Made by a program: the position numbers and the translations under genes. Positions 14,853 through 21,173 of a DNA stretch of 21,173 bases are shown here, piece after piece. This stretch comes from an uncultured Lachnospiraceae bacterium (lineage in GTDB: Bacteria > Bacillota_A > Clostridia > TANB77 > CAG-508). The notes under the pieces were generated by a model. It saw only the letters and a list, made by a program, of their open reading frames with translations, did no database searches and was not told the DNA's origin. Numbering within the stretch: the stretch's first letter is position 1; each line of letters begins with the position of its first letter. The stretch spans positions 1 through 21,173 of the forward strand of contig CAMUZC010000017.1 in assembly GCA_947165105.1 (NCBI GenBank), given 5' to 3'.

Positions 14853-15418
14853 TCCTTTCTAAGAATTTCATCGTACAGTTTCATGATATTTGATTCAATA
14901 TTTTTATTAGTATTGTCAAAAAAGATTGTCCTCTCTTTATCCAATAAATCATTGAATCTTACCAAGAAACTATTTCTTGTTTTGGAATCATCTAATAACT
15001 TATCGAGTGTTGACTTTCCCCTTTCTGAAATCCTTTGTTCTCTGACACTTTCATCAATAGAAACAAAAATCGTCAAATCTGGTTTTAGAATACCGTAACT
15101 TGAATAATCTAAATCTACATCAAGACCTGCAACCTGATGAGAAACAATAGTGTCAATTAGATACCGTACACAATACACATTTTTGTTTTTATAATCATAA
15201 GACTTTTTTATCTTATCAGACATGTATATGACTGATGATAAATAAAACAAATAATGAGCTAATTGTGATGTTTCTCTCACCTCAGTGTCTATTCTGTCTC
15301 TTCCTGAAAATTCAATACTAGGAGTTTTCAACACAACAGATCCATTGTCTATTTTGTTTAACTCTTTAGCCACCGTACTTGTACCAGAACCATCTAAACC
15401 TGTAATTACTATAAACAT
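14849..15418 (-). CDS. dTMP-kinase-like P-loop protein with altered Walker A
   Basis: The protein of about 189 aa opens with FIVITGLDGSGTSTVAKEL, the nucleotide-loop of the thymidylate kinase family, except that the usual GKS/T lysine is Thr (GSGTST). VRYLIDTIVSHQVAG corresponds to the family's DRY segment. DLTIFVSIDESVREQRISERGK contains the strand and LID-type arginines. It should bind or phosphorylate a nucleotide or nucleoside; loss of the lysine may change or reduce catalysis. I prefer ATG at 15418, which has AAGGAGAG 8 bases before it, over ATG at 15424, which is too close. It is the first gene of the four-gene operon. Confidence 0.8.
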   Translation of the reverse strand: MFIVITGLDGSGTSTVAKELNKIDNGSVVLKTPSIEFSGRDRIDTEVRETSQLAHYLFYLSSVIYMSDKIKKSYDYKNKNVYCVRYLIDTIVSHQVAGLDVDLDYSSYGILKPDLTIFVSIDESVREQRISERGKSTLDKLLDDSKTRNSFLVRFNDLLDKERTIFFDNTNKNIESNIMKLYDEILRKE

Positions 15419-15477
15419 TGTCATCTCTCCTTATAAAATCAATTTAAATTTTATAAATAAAAACAAGTTTGATATGT

Positions 15478-15506
15478 ATTATATCACCAACCTTCAAAAA
15501 AAACAA
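15478..15506 (-). promoter_or_regulatory. Promoter of the kinase-rSAM-NADAR-GreA operon
   Basis: On the minus strand, TTGTTT (15501-15506), 17-base spacer, TATAAT (15478-15483) with TG one base before the -10. A TTGACA lies farther upstream but is 29 bases from the -10, too far. The leader to the first ATG is about 55 bases with no strong hairpin. Confidence 0.6.
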
Positions 15507-15620
15507 GTATTTTGTCAATTTTTTATGTTGCCTTGCACTTTTTCGAAATCATCTTGCAAAATTCATAAAGTTATGTTAAATTAACAGTAGTAAATTGAAT
15601 TTAAAAATTAATAAATAAAT

Positions 15621-15655
15621 GTGAGATTTTTCGTAAACCCGTTGTGGAATCGCAC
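15621..15655. other. Small inverted repeat between two units
   Basis: GTGAGATT (15621-15628) can pair with AATCGCAC (15648-15655) with one A-G mismatch, around a 19-base loop. It abuts the MFS terminator. Function unknown; possibly part of a larger 3' structure. Confidence 0.3.
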
Positions 15656-15656
15656 C

Positions 15657-15689
15657 AAAAAGAAGTTATCGAACCGATAACTTCTTTTT
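15657..15689 (-). terminator. Terminator of the MFS gene
   Basis: A 15-bp perfect stem, AAAAAGAAGTTATCG and complement, around an AAC loop, directly next to the MFS stop codon. The outer A/T pairs give a U-run on the minus strand. Confidence 0.8.
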
Positions 15690-16928
15690 TTATTTTCTTA
15701 ATTTATAAATTCTTCCATATAACCCTACAACAATAAACTTCAAAAACTGTCCAACAAATAAAGCAAACACAGCACCTTTCCAATCTGCAATTGCACCAAC
15801 TAAAACAGCAAAAATTGCATATAATATACTTCCTACAAGCGACTTCAACGATCCCATACTACTTCTATATTCATCTTTATACAAACTTTGTGAAATATCA
15901 TTTTTAGCGACATCTGTTGGAAATACTGAATTTGTAACCATTATAAATGGAGAGAATATATTATTCATCAGCAAGCTTACCCAATTTGATACAATGCTAA
16001 ATACATTGGAAAAAATAATTAATTTCTCATTTACCCATTTCTTTAGTATCTTTCCACTAAACCAACTTCCAAAAAAAGCTCCAATATTAGCTAAAATTCC
16101 TGGTATTCCAACAGCCCATATAGGCCATACCATTTTGTAAAACTCACTTCTAAATTGAAATGTTGCCTCTCCTATCCCATCTGAAATTCCATCTGCTATA
16201 ATTTGTCTTTTTAAAACCTTGTTATTCTTCACTAGTTTTACTACATTCTTCACCTGTGCTAAAACATTTTCATCTTCGTTTGAATATCTTTTTACATCTT
16301 TTAATCTAACTGATAAAATCACTTCAAAAATCCTTGGAATTACTGAAATAATCATCAGCATCCTTATTGATGTAAAATATGCTACAACCGCTCCTAGCAC
16401 TGTACTTAATATTCCTGCCATATAATACATTGAATTCGTTTTGCCTAAATAATGCTTATACTCACTCTCTTTTCCCTCTTCTTTTAATGTATCATATATA
16501 AAAGCATTGTTATTTCCACTAAAAAACGCTCTTTCTAATCCTTCAAAAATCGCTGCAAATATTAATCCTACATATGAACCAGTTACAGCTAGAATTACTG
16601 CATATATTAATGAATTAATACATCCCATAATAACTGTATTTTTTCTTCCAATTTTATCTGCTATTATTCCTGTTGGAAATTCGAAAATTGCGCTTGCTAT
16701 CATTGTTATGCTGAATATGCTCATTCCTAACATCATTGAATTTGATATTTGTGAGTAGTATATTATTGCAAATGCACCATATAATTTGAAGTCCATCAAA
16801 AGGTTTAATAGGCCCATTGTTCTTATATTTGTTTTTACAACATTTTTTTCTGGGAAATGGGGACGGTTCGGATTTTCCAAACCACTTTTTTCTTTAGTGC
16901 TTCCGTCTTTTTTTAAATATTCTTTCAT
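15690..16928 (-). CDS. MFS transporter
   Basis: The 412-aa protein has about 11-12 hydrophobic segments. The loop after the second segment, GIIADKIGRKNTVIMG (about 89-104), is the major facilitator G-x-x-x-D-(R/K)-x-G-R-K motif between helices 2 and 3. It is probably a drug or metabolite efflux carrier; no substrate can be named. The start at 16928 has AAGGAGAACTGAGA upstream. The first 37 residues are a hydrophilic tail before helix 1; residues 18-27 (ENPNRPHFPE) are encoded by a copy of the GGGGACGGT repeat motif. It is a single-gene unit with promoter and terminator. Confidence 0.88.
   Translation of the reverse strand: MKEYLKKDGSTKEKSGLENPNRPHFPEKNVVKTNIRTMGLLNLLMDFKLYGAFAIIYYSQISNSMMLGMSIFSITMIASAIFEFPTGIIADKIGRKNTVIMGCINSLIYAVILAVTGSYVGLIFAAIFEGLERAFFSGNNNAFIYDTLKEEGKESEYKHYLGKTNSMYYMAGILSTVLGAVVAYFTSIRMLMIISVIPRIFEVILSVRLKDVKRYSNEDENVLAQVKNVVKLVKNNKVLKRQIIADGISDGIGEATFQFRSEFYKMVWPIWAVGIPGILANIGAFFGSWFSGKILKKWVNEKLIIFSNVFSIVSNWVSLLMNNIFSPFIMVTNSVFPTDVAKNDISQSLYKDEYRSSMGSLKSLVGSILYAIFAVLVGAIADWKGAVFALFVGQFLKFIVVGLYGRIYKLRK
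16859..16867. repeat. GGGGACGGT repeat motif inside the MFS gene
   Basis: GGGGACGGT matches the core of the hairpin at 7412-7454. Flanking GGAAA (16853-16857) and TTTCC (16874-16878) form short inverted ends around it. The insertion keeps the MFS reading frame and lengthens its hydrophilic N-terminus. Confidence 0.5.
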
Positions 16929-17104
16929 TCTCAGTTCTCCTTATTTTTGATTTATTTAGTTATTCCGCTCCTATAAGTGATTTCAAATCAAAAATATATA
17001 ACCTCAAATGTTTTTATTTAACACTGAATATTTTAATATTTCTTAATTTAAAACCACTCTCATGTTACTTTTAATCATAATTATCACTCCCTTCGTATGT
17101 ATTA

Positions 17105-17133
17105 ATGATACTATGTTTTTATGTAAATGTCAA
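17105..17133 (-). promoter_or_regulatory. Promoter of the MFS gene
   Basis: On the minus strand, TTGACA (17128-17133), 17-base spacer TTTACATAAAAACATAG, TATCAT (17105-17110). The spacer closely matches those of the promoters at 18222-18250 and 19728-19756. The leader to the MFS ATG is about 170 bases with no strong hairpin. Confidence 0.7.
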
Positions 17134-17180
17134 TTTAACAAATTAAATATTGTATGTTGAAATAAGTTTATTAAGATAAA

Positions 17181-17214
17181 AAACAGAAGCTATCAACTCT
17201 GATAGCTTCTGTTT
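17181..17214 (-). terminator. Terminator of the 69-aa membrane protein unit
   Basis: AAACAGAAGCTATC (17181-17194) and GATAGCTTCTGTTT (17201-17214) form a 14-bp stem with a 6-base loop, 4 bases beyond the stop codon on the minus strand. Confidence 0.8.
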
Positions 17215-17218
17215 TAGG

Positions 17219-17428
17219 TCATTCATTATAATCACTCTCAACAGCAATTTTACTAATAGCCTTCCAACCTGCAGATTTTAAAAATCTTTCGTATTCCCTA
17301 TTGTCTATTGGATGTTCCCAAGCTTTCAGTTCCTCTGCTTTTTGACTAGATGAACCGCGAGTCATAATATAGACTCCTGTAACAAACCAAATAGTTATTC
17401 CTGTAAATATCAATATCCATGCAATCAT
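17219..17428 (-). CDS. Small single-pass membrane protein, 69 aa
   Basis: AAAGGAGGAAGCAT precedes the ATG, a strong site. Residues 2-23 (IAWILIFTGITIWFVTGVYIM) form one membrane helix; the remaining 45 residues are charged and probably cytoplasmic, with the segment RFLKSAGWKAISKIAV. No family is recognised. It follows the 212-aa unknown gene by 28 bases and should be cotranscribed with it. Confidence 0.7.
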   Translation of the reverse strand: MIAWILIFTGITIWFVTGVYIMTRGSSSQKAEELKAWEHPIDNREYERFLKSAGWKAISKIAVESDYNE

Positions 17429-17456
17429 ATGCTTCCTCCTTTTAGTAAGAATCTAG

Positions 17457-18095
17457 CTAAAAGTTCTGAACATTCTCTATACCAAGATAATTCCTAAGCA
17501 AAAAGAAAAATGCATACACATTATATTCGGAACCAATTTCAATAGTAAACTGAGAATGATCCTGTTCGTAGCTGCCATAGATTTTGTCTTCGGGAAATCC
17601 TTCACAACAATAACGATTTACAACTTTCTTTGGATCAAAAAGTCCCATAAAGTCAAAATCCAATGGTTTTTCAGACTTCACAGAAATCTTCCAGTCATAA
17701 ATATTGCACCTAAGCACAAACTCTATGCCAAGGTCTTCACGGGTAATCTGAAATACAGGTAACTTTACTGATTTAGAATAATGATGAGAAATTACCATAG
17801 GTTCATCATGTTCATCCCAGCCCAAATCCGCAAAAACCAACCTATCGGAGATTACATCCCGAACAAAGCAAACTTGTTCACCCTGTGCTTTTCTATAAAT
17901 GAGTGTCTCTCTTGGTTCATTTACCCGTATCCATGCCGTAACATCAACAGGTAAATTCTTGTCGTAGTAATCCTGCAAATATGAAAGAACATCCGCATCT
18001 GTATAACCAAGATCTTTTTCATAATCATCAGGATTAAAATCCTTAACATACTTCTTCATGTCTTCAAGAATTGCGTAGTGTACTTTTCTTTTCAT
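17457..18095 (-). CDS. Hypothetical protein, 212 aa
   Basis: I do not recognise this protein. It is soluble by sequence, acidic, and rich in aromatic residues, with a helical N-terminal third (DMKKYVKDFNPDDYEKDLGYTDADVLSYLQDYYDK, in part coiled) and a strand-rich middle and end (WIRVNEPRETLIYRK, FVLRCNIYDWKISVK, SQFTIEIGSEYNVYAFFFLLRNYLG). TTTAGGAGGAA lies before the ATG. Its transcript carries the 58-base leader shared with the DUF1385 gene. Its base composition looks less A/T-biased than its neighbours, as for the GreA gene. The gene is real; its function is unknown. Confidence 0.75.
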   Translation of the reverse strand: MKRKVHYAILEDMKKYVKDFNPDDYEKDLGYTDADVLSYLQDYYDKNLPVDVTAWIRVNEPRETLIYRKAQGEQVCFVRDVISDRLVFADLGWDEHDEPMVISHHYSKSVKLPVFQITREDLGIEFVLRCNIYDWKISVKSEKPLDFDFMGLFDPKKVVNRYCCEGFPEDKIYGSYEQDHSQFTIEIGSEYNVYAFFFLLRNYLGIENVQNF

Positions 18096-18153
18096 TATGA
18101 TTTCCTCCTAAATTATTAGGTTTTTAAGTGACGCTCTCACTTTTTATTACGAT

Positions 18154-18212
18154 TTTGTTAGCACCTGACCTTTACTAACTCCTACTATATCAACTGGTTC
18201 TTGACCAGATTT
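18154..18212 (-). promoter_or_regulatory. Conserved 58-base 5' leader, copy 1
   Basis: On the minus strand the transcript would start just before this block. It contains hairpin CTGGT-CAAGA-ACCAG and a second inverted pair GTTAG...CTAAC enclosing TAAAGGTCAGGTG, with TAGTAGGAG between them. It differs from copy 2 (19653-19710) at one position, which falls in the first hairpin's loop. A separate hairpin, AAGTGA-GAGCG-TCACTT, lies nearer the start codon. A cis-acting RNA or attenuator is likely; I do not recognise a known class. Confidence 0.65.
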
Positions 18213-18221
18213 AATGCTTAT

Positions 18222-18250
18222 ATACTATCACATTTTTATGCAAATGTAAA
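18222..18250 (-). promoter_or_regulatory. Promoter of the 212-aa gene unit
   Basis: On the minus strand, TTTACA (18245-18250), 17-base spacer, TAGTAT (18222-18227), just upstream of leader copy 1. Confidence 0.65.
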
Positions 18251-18297
18251 TATTTATTAATTGCTACACTAAAACATACTCAATAATTTTTCCATAG

Positions 18298-18329
18298 AAA
18301 AAGCTCTCATATAAAAATGAGAGCTTTTT
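18298..18329 (-). terminator. Terminator of the 142-aa membrane protein gene
   Basis: AAAAAGCTCTCAT and ATGAGAGCTTTTT pair over 13 bases around ATAAAA, 7 bases past the stop codon. The stem is the same as in the terminator at 18909-18935. Confidence 0.8.
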
Positions 18330-18336
18330 AATATTA

Positions 18337-18765
18337 TCAGTCATCATCAAAAACTTCATAAGTTGTCTCAACTTCTCTTATTTCGCAAAATTCAACCATA
18401 TCTCCTAGAATGAAAAAAATAAAATCCAAGAAAAGCAATCCTAATTCCATTCCAATTGCGTCTCCAAAATAAACAAAGGATGCAATAGCTGTCATTACAA
18501 AAAAACTCATCCAAACTTTAGAAGATGCTTTTATGGAATAATGTCCATCACTCATGCCACATTTTGCAATTACAATAATTAAGTTAGCAATCTCAGTTAT
18601 TATAACTGCAGCTACTGTAATTGCAATTATTTGCATATCAAAGTCTTCGTATTTTGTTTTAAATGATTCGTTTTTATAATACATGACGAAATAAAAAAAT
18701 CCCAGAGTACATATTATAAAACTGATAACATTGATACAGTACCGTAAAATATTAGATACTTTCAT
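18337..18765 (-). CDS. Membrane protein of unknown function, 142 aa
   Basis: I take ATG 18765 as start because TAAGGAGGTTGTC lies directly before it; longer in-frame starts (to 18831) would cross a structured leader. About four hydrophobic segments are visible: near 10-28, 48-67, 85-105 and 107-126 of this version. An acidic tail (CEIREVETTYEVFDDD) ends the protein, probably in the cytoplasm. The third region carries SKVWMSFFVMTAIASFVYFGD. No family is recognised. It is a single-gene unit with its own promoter, leader and terminator. Confidence 0.72.
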   Translation of the reverse strand: MKVSNILRYCINVISFIICTLGFFYFVMYYKNESFKTKYEDFDMQIIAITVAAVIITEIANLIIVIAKCGMSDGHYSIKASSKVWMSFFVMTAIASFVYFGDAIGMELGLLFLDFIFFILGDMVEFCEIREVETTYEVFDDD

Positions 18766-18804
18766 AAATGACAACCTCCTTAAATTTCTTGCCATTATCT
18801 GTTT

Positions 18805-18834
18805 TCCCTTTCGGGAGTCGGCACTTTGCACGAC
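18805..18834 (-). promoter_or_regulatory. Structured 5' leader of the 142-aa membrane protein gene
   Basis: On the minus strand, GTCG-T-GCA-AAG-TGC-CGAC forms a small hairpin (18817-18834). TCCC-GAAA-GGGA follows (18805-18816) with a GNRA tetraloop. Both are G+C-rich within an A/T-rich leader of roughly 75 bases. It could be a cis-regulatory RNA. Confidence 0.45.
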
Positions 18835-18847
18835 CTATACGATATAT

Positions 18848-18876
18848 ATTATAACATAATTTACATAATATTTCAA
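18848..18876 (-). promoter_or_regulatory. Promoter of the 142-aa membrane protein gene
   Basis: On the minus strand, TTGAAA (18871-18876), 17-base spacer, TATAAT (18848-18853). Confidence 0.75.
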
Positions 18877-18908
18877 ATTGATCTCATCTTATCAAGAGGA
18901 TAAAAGAA

Positions 18909-18935
18909 AAAAAGCTCTCATTATGAGAGCTTTTT
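18909..18935 (-). terminator. Terminator of the DUF1385 gene
   Basis: AAAAAGCTCTCAT and ATGAGAGCTTTTT, separated by one base, give a stem closed by a short loop, 7 bases past the stop codon. It is a near-copy of 18298-18329. Confidence 0.8.
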
Positions 18936-18941
18936 CTTTTA

Positions 18942-19619
18942 TCATTCTTCATTTTTAACCTTAATATATTCGAACATCCCTTGAACCGCTACTTCAATTT
19001 CTTCAATTCCTGGTTCTCTTATTACCATCTTCTGCAAAAAATCACATTTTCCAGTAGCCCAAAGTAAGAATGTAACAAATACACTAACTACACACCAAAT
19101 GATTTTTAAAACAATCCAAGGAATAAAGAGTATTCCAAGCATACATATTGTAATTAGTACCAGCACAACTGCAATAATTGTAGAACCACATCTAATTGAA
19201 ATTGAATTCATTTGTCTTACTTCATTACAATCAAGTGTTACTTTTTCATGTATATCCCAATAATTCAAAACCTTATGTTCTGCAGCATGATATTTAAATA
19301 TCTGTTCATTCTTAGGATTAACAGCCCGAATAAGATATCTTGTAATTATTGCCAGCCAAATAAAAGCAAAAAAAGATAATACTTTTATCCTATAGTCTCC
19401 AAAATTTTCTATAAAAGGTTTTACAATTAAATACATTATTGTAAAAAATAGAGCTAATAGCCTATCACTAATTTTGAACTTTTCTTTCTGATTTATTATA
19501 TTTGACTGCACTATACTAATTTCACCATTCTCATTTCTACTAGCACATATTGTAATGTTCTTTTTATTGATATAAAAATCAATTCCATCAATTCTTGCCT
19601 TTGCCTCTGCAACATTCAT
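18942..19619 (-). CDS. DUF1385 family membrane protein
   Basis: The 225-aa protein has the DUF1385 signature YHAAEHKVLNYW (about 113-124), then LDCNEVRQMNSISIRCGSTIIA (about 133-154), matching the family's YHGAEHK and N-V-R...RCGT blocks. Hydrophobic segments lie at about 50-67, 81-98, 148-168 and 170-192. The His-Glu-His and Cys residues look suited to metal or heme binding, but the family (YqhQ-like) has no firm biochemical role. It is shorter than usual at the N-terminus. AAGGAGGGTTTATA precedes ATG. Its transcript carries leader copy 2. Confidence 0.8.
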   Translation of the reverse strand: MNVAEAKARIDGIDFYINKKNITICASRNENGEISIVQSNIINQKEKFKISDRLLALFFTIMYLIVKPFIENFGDYRIKVLSFFAFIWLAIITRYLIRAVNPKNEQIFKYHAAEHKVLNYWDIHEKVTLDCNEVRQMNSISIRCGSTIIAVVLVLITICMLGILFIPWIVLKIIWCVVSVFVTFLLWATGKCDFLQKMVIREPGIEEIEVAVQGMFEYIKVKNEE

Positions 19620-19652
19620 TATAAACCCTCCTTATTATAGAAAGTTTAAAAA

Positions 19653-19710
19653 TTTGTTAGCACCTGACCTTTACTAACTCCTACTATATCAACTGGTACT
19701 TGACCAGATT
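19653..19710 (-). promoter_or_regulatory. Conserved 58-base 5' leader, copy 2
   Basis: 57 of 58 bases match copy 1 (18154-18211), including the stem CTGGT/ACCAG (loop CAAGT here) and GTTAG/CTAAC pairs. It lies between the promoter and the DUF1385 start codon, about 34 bases before it. It has no start codon in the frame that stays open, so it is probably not a leader peptide. Confidence 0.65.
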
Positions 19711-19727
19711 AAAATTATAATGGTTAA

Positions 19728-19756
19728 ATATTATCATGCTTTTATGTAAATGTCAA
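19728..19756 (-). promoter_or_regulatory. Promoter of the DUF1385 gene
   Basis: On the minus strand, TTGACA (19751-19756), 17-base spacer, TAATAT (19728-19733). The -35 overlaps the end of the upstream NUDIX gene. Confidence 0.8.
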
Positions 19757-20283
19757 TTTTCATTACTATTTATATTTCTTCCCTTTAACCAATCCAATAA
19801 AAATTCAAATTCCTCATAATGATTCATAAAAAACTTATCTTCTTTCATTAATTCATTAATTTCTTCAGCAGAAAACCAATGCACTGATGTAACCTCCTCT
19901 TCTTGAAGCTTTAATTCTTCAATATTAGGTATATCCATCTTTATATAATAATCATCCCAAAATACTTTTTCAGAATCTGACCTTCCACCATAGTATAGTA
20001 CTAAATCTTGAGGATTTACATCTACTCCTATTTCTTCCTTTATTTCTGTAATTATACCTTGAAGGCTTGTTTCTCCTGATTTTGGATGTCCACCGGTTGT
20101 GGCATATTTGCCATTTTTTCTTTCACTTCTTTTTTGTATCAAAAATTTTCCTTCTGAATTCTGTATAAAAACTAAAACTACATTTATGTATTTCCCTTCA
20201 GGAATTTCCTCTCCCTTGTATATTGTCTCTCCTGTTAAATTTCTATTTTTATCATATAAATCTCTTTTTTCAATCTCACCCAT
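19753..20283 (-). CDS. NUDIX hydrolase, IPP-isomerase-like
   Basis: The 176-aa protein opens like the YfcD/isopentenyl-diphosphate isomerase group (RDLYDKNRNLTGETIYKGEEIPEGKY). The NUDIX box lies at 65-87: G65, E71, E80, E83-E84 and G86 fit GX5EX7REUXEEXGU, but the box's Arg is Thr79. VFWDDYYIKMDI and HWFSAEEI follow, as in that group. It probably hydrolyses a nucleoside-diphosphate-type substrate; isomerase activity is unlikely because the isomerase's NTCCSHP segment is not present. GGAAGGAG precedes the ATG. It lies 61 bases after the HelD-like gene and may be cotranscribed with it. Confidence 0.85.
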   Translation of the reverse strand: MGEIEKRDLYDKNRNLTGETIYKGEEIPEGKYINVVLVFIQNSEGKFLIQKRSERKNGKYATTGGHPKSGETSLQGIITEIKEEIGVDVNPQDLVLYYGGRSDSEKVFWDDYYIKMDIPNIEELKLQEEEVTSVHWFSAEEINELMKEDKFFMNHYEEFEFLLDWLKGRNINSNEN

Positions 20284-20344
20284 CTCGCTATACTCCTTCC
20301 ACGTTCCCCTGTTTTAAAAATTTAAAATTATCTACATCCAAATT

Positions 20345-21173
20345 TTAATTCAACAAATCCGATTTTTCTCCAATATAAAATACATCCAATTTGCTCATAG
20401 CTCTTGTAATTGTAACATATAATAACTTAATATCCAAGCTACTATTAGTATATTTTTCATTGTTAGCATTTGCAATAATTACACAATCAAACTCTAATCC
20501 TTTTGCTAGATATGATGGAACAATTGAAATTCCGGCATTATATTCCGAGTCTTTACCTTGAATTAATTTTACATCATTTCTTATTTTGCTAAGATTCTTC
20601 TGAAGTTCCTTACATTCACTCATATCTTTTCCAATGATTGCTATTGATTTGTAATTATTATCAAGATACTCATTAATCCTCTCATTTACCGCTTCTACTA
20701 GATCTTTCATATTCTCTTTTTTCTGAATATTAATTGAGTCTTTCCTATCAATAACTGGTTCTCCTAGCACAATAAATTCTTTTTCATAATCTGGCAATTT
20801 GCTTATTACCGAATTTGCAACATCCATTATTTCCTTTGTTGTTCTGTATGTTTTCTTCAAAGTCGTATATGTCGCATCAACATCTGAAAACTCAACATCT
20901 ATAAATCTTTGCCAGTTCTCAATTCCTCTGTAATAATGAACCCCTTGGGCTATATCTCCTAAAATTGTCATAGAATTACTATTTAAAATTGTTTTCAAAA
21001 CATCAAACTGAAACTCTCCATAATCCTGCGCCTCATCTATTACAACATGCTTCACTCTTGCCTTTTCTTTTATTCCGTTAATTTTATATTGAAGATACAT
21101 AAGTGGTGCCAAATCCTCAAATGCAATTTCGTTTTTACTTAGATTTTCAAGTGTTGATTGTTTTAGATATTCT
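20345..21173 (-). CDS. helD: HelD-like superfamily 1 helicase, partial (5' end outside window)
   Basis: The frame stays open to the window's right edge, so only the C-terminal 275 or so residues are seen. Helicase motifs follow in order: VVIDEAQDYGEFQ (motif II), MTILGDIAQGVH (III), LKKTYRTTKEIMDVA (IV), YLAKGLEFDCVIIANA (V) and LYVTITRAMSKL (VI). EDLAPLMYLQYKINGI just before motif II is characteristic of the HelD group, which in Bacillota strips and recycles RNA polymerase from DNA. UvrD/Rep or RecQ-type alternatives fit less well. A TTG at 21112 is not a real start because the protein is plainly continuous upstream. Confidence 0.9.
   Translation of the reverse strand, partial: EYLKQSTLENLSKNEIAFEDLAPLMYLQYKINGIKEKARVKHVVIDEAQDYGEFQFDVLKTILNSNSMTILGDIAQGVHYYRGIENWQRFIDVEFSDVDATYTTLKKTYRTTKEIMDVANSVISKLPDYEKEFIVLGEPVIDRKDSINIQKKENMKDLVEAVNERINEYLDNNYKSIAIIGKDMSECKELQKNLSKIRNDVKLIQGKDSEYNAGISIVPSYLAKGLEFDCVIIANANNEKYTNSSLDIKLLYVTITRAMSKLDVFYIGEKSDLLN

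Noticed and set aside
18154..19710. Integron-type attC sites for the repeated 58-base blocks
   Set aside because: The GTTAG/CTAAC pair is in the wrong order for attC, no integrase is present, and the blocks sit after promoters rather than after genes.
19653..19710. Leader peptide encoded in the repeat (one frame reads like a ribosomal protein L3 fragment)
   Set aside because: A stop codon stands right before the frame and there is no start codon, so the resemblance is probably chance.
1..21173. CRISPR array
   Set aside because: The repeats found are dispersed, palindromic and separated by genes, not regularly spaced direct repeats with spacers.

Overview
The window is A+T-rich DNA with strong AGGAGG-type ribosome binding sites, consensus sigma-A promoters and many U-tailed hairpin terminators. 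Together with the gene families (RlmD/RumA-type methyltransferase, HelD-like helicase, DUF1385, NatA/NatB-like ABC pair under a tiny XRE regulator), this points to a chromosomal segment of a low-GC Bacillota, most likely a Clostridia-type anaerobe. No rRNA, CRISPR array, phage structural gene or recognisable transposase was seen. Apart from a DUF3800 gene, a tRNA-Leu and one unknown gene, everything is read from the minus strand.

Layout, left to right. 1-5.4 kb is an accessory patchwork: a two-gene unit (VOC protein, then a P-loop kinase), a convergent DUF3800 gene, a SPASM-like radical SAM protein, and a NUDIX plus AlbA_2 pair. Four copies of a short palindromic repeat lie between these units. 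5.4-7.3 kb holds the housekeeping methyltransferase RlmD behind a membrane-anchored NlpC/P60-like peptidase. 7.4-10.5 kb is a regulated membrane operon: XRE regulator, DUF2178-like membrane protein, a 50-aa membrane peptide, ABC ATPase and ABC permease. It has a near-perfect promoter and an inverted repeat that looks like the regulator's own operator. 10.6-11.5 kb has tRNA-Leu(UAG) and an unknown two-repeat protein. A CYTH protein follows.

12.2-15.5 kb is the most unusual part. It is a tightly overlapping four-gene operon: a dTMP-kinase-like protein whose Walker A lysine is replaced by Thr, a 559-aa protein with a CX3CX2C radical SAM motif, a NADAR N-glycosidase-type protein, and a GreA-type elongation factor. 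All junctions overlap by 4-8 bases, so the four products probably act together, conceivably in making, clearing and tolerating a modified nucleotide. That role is inference only.

15.7-20.3 kb is a run of small independent units, each with promoter and terminator: an MFS transporter, two unknown genes, a small membrane protein, a DUF1385 protein and a NUDIX hydrolase. Two of these units share a 58-base, nearly identical 5' leader placed just after closely similar promoters. The right edge cuts through a HelD-like superfamily 1 helicase.
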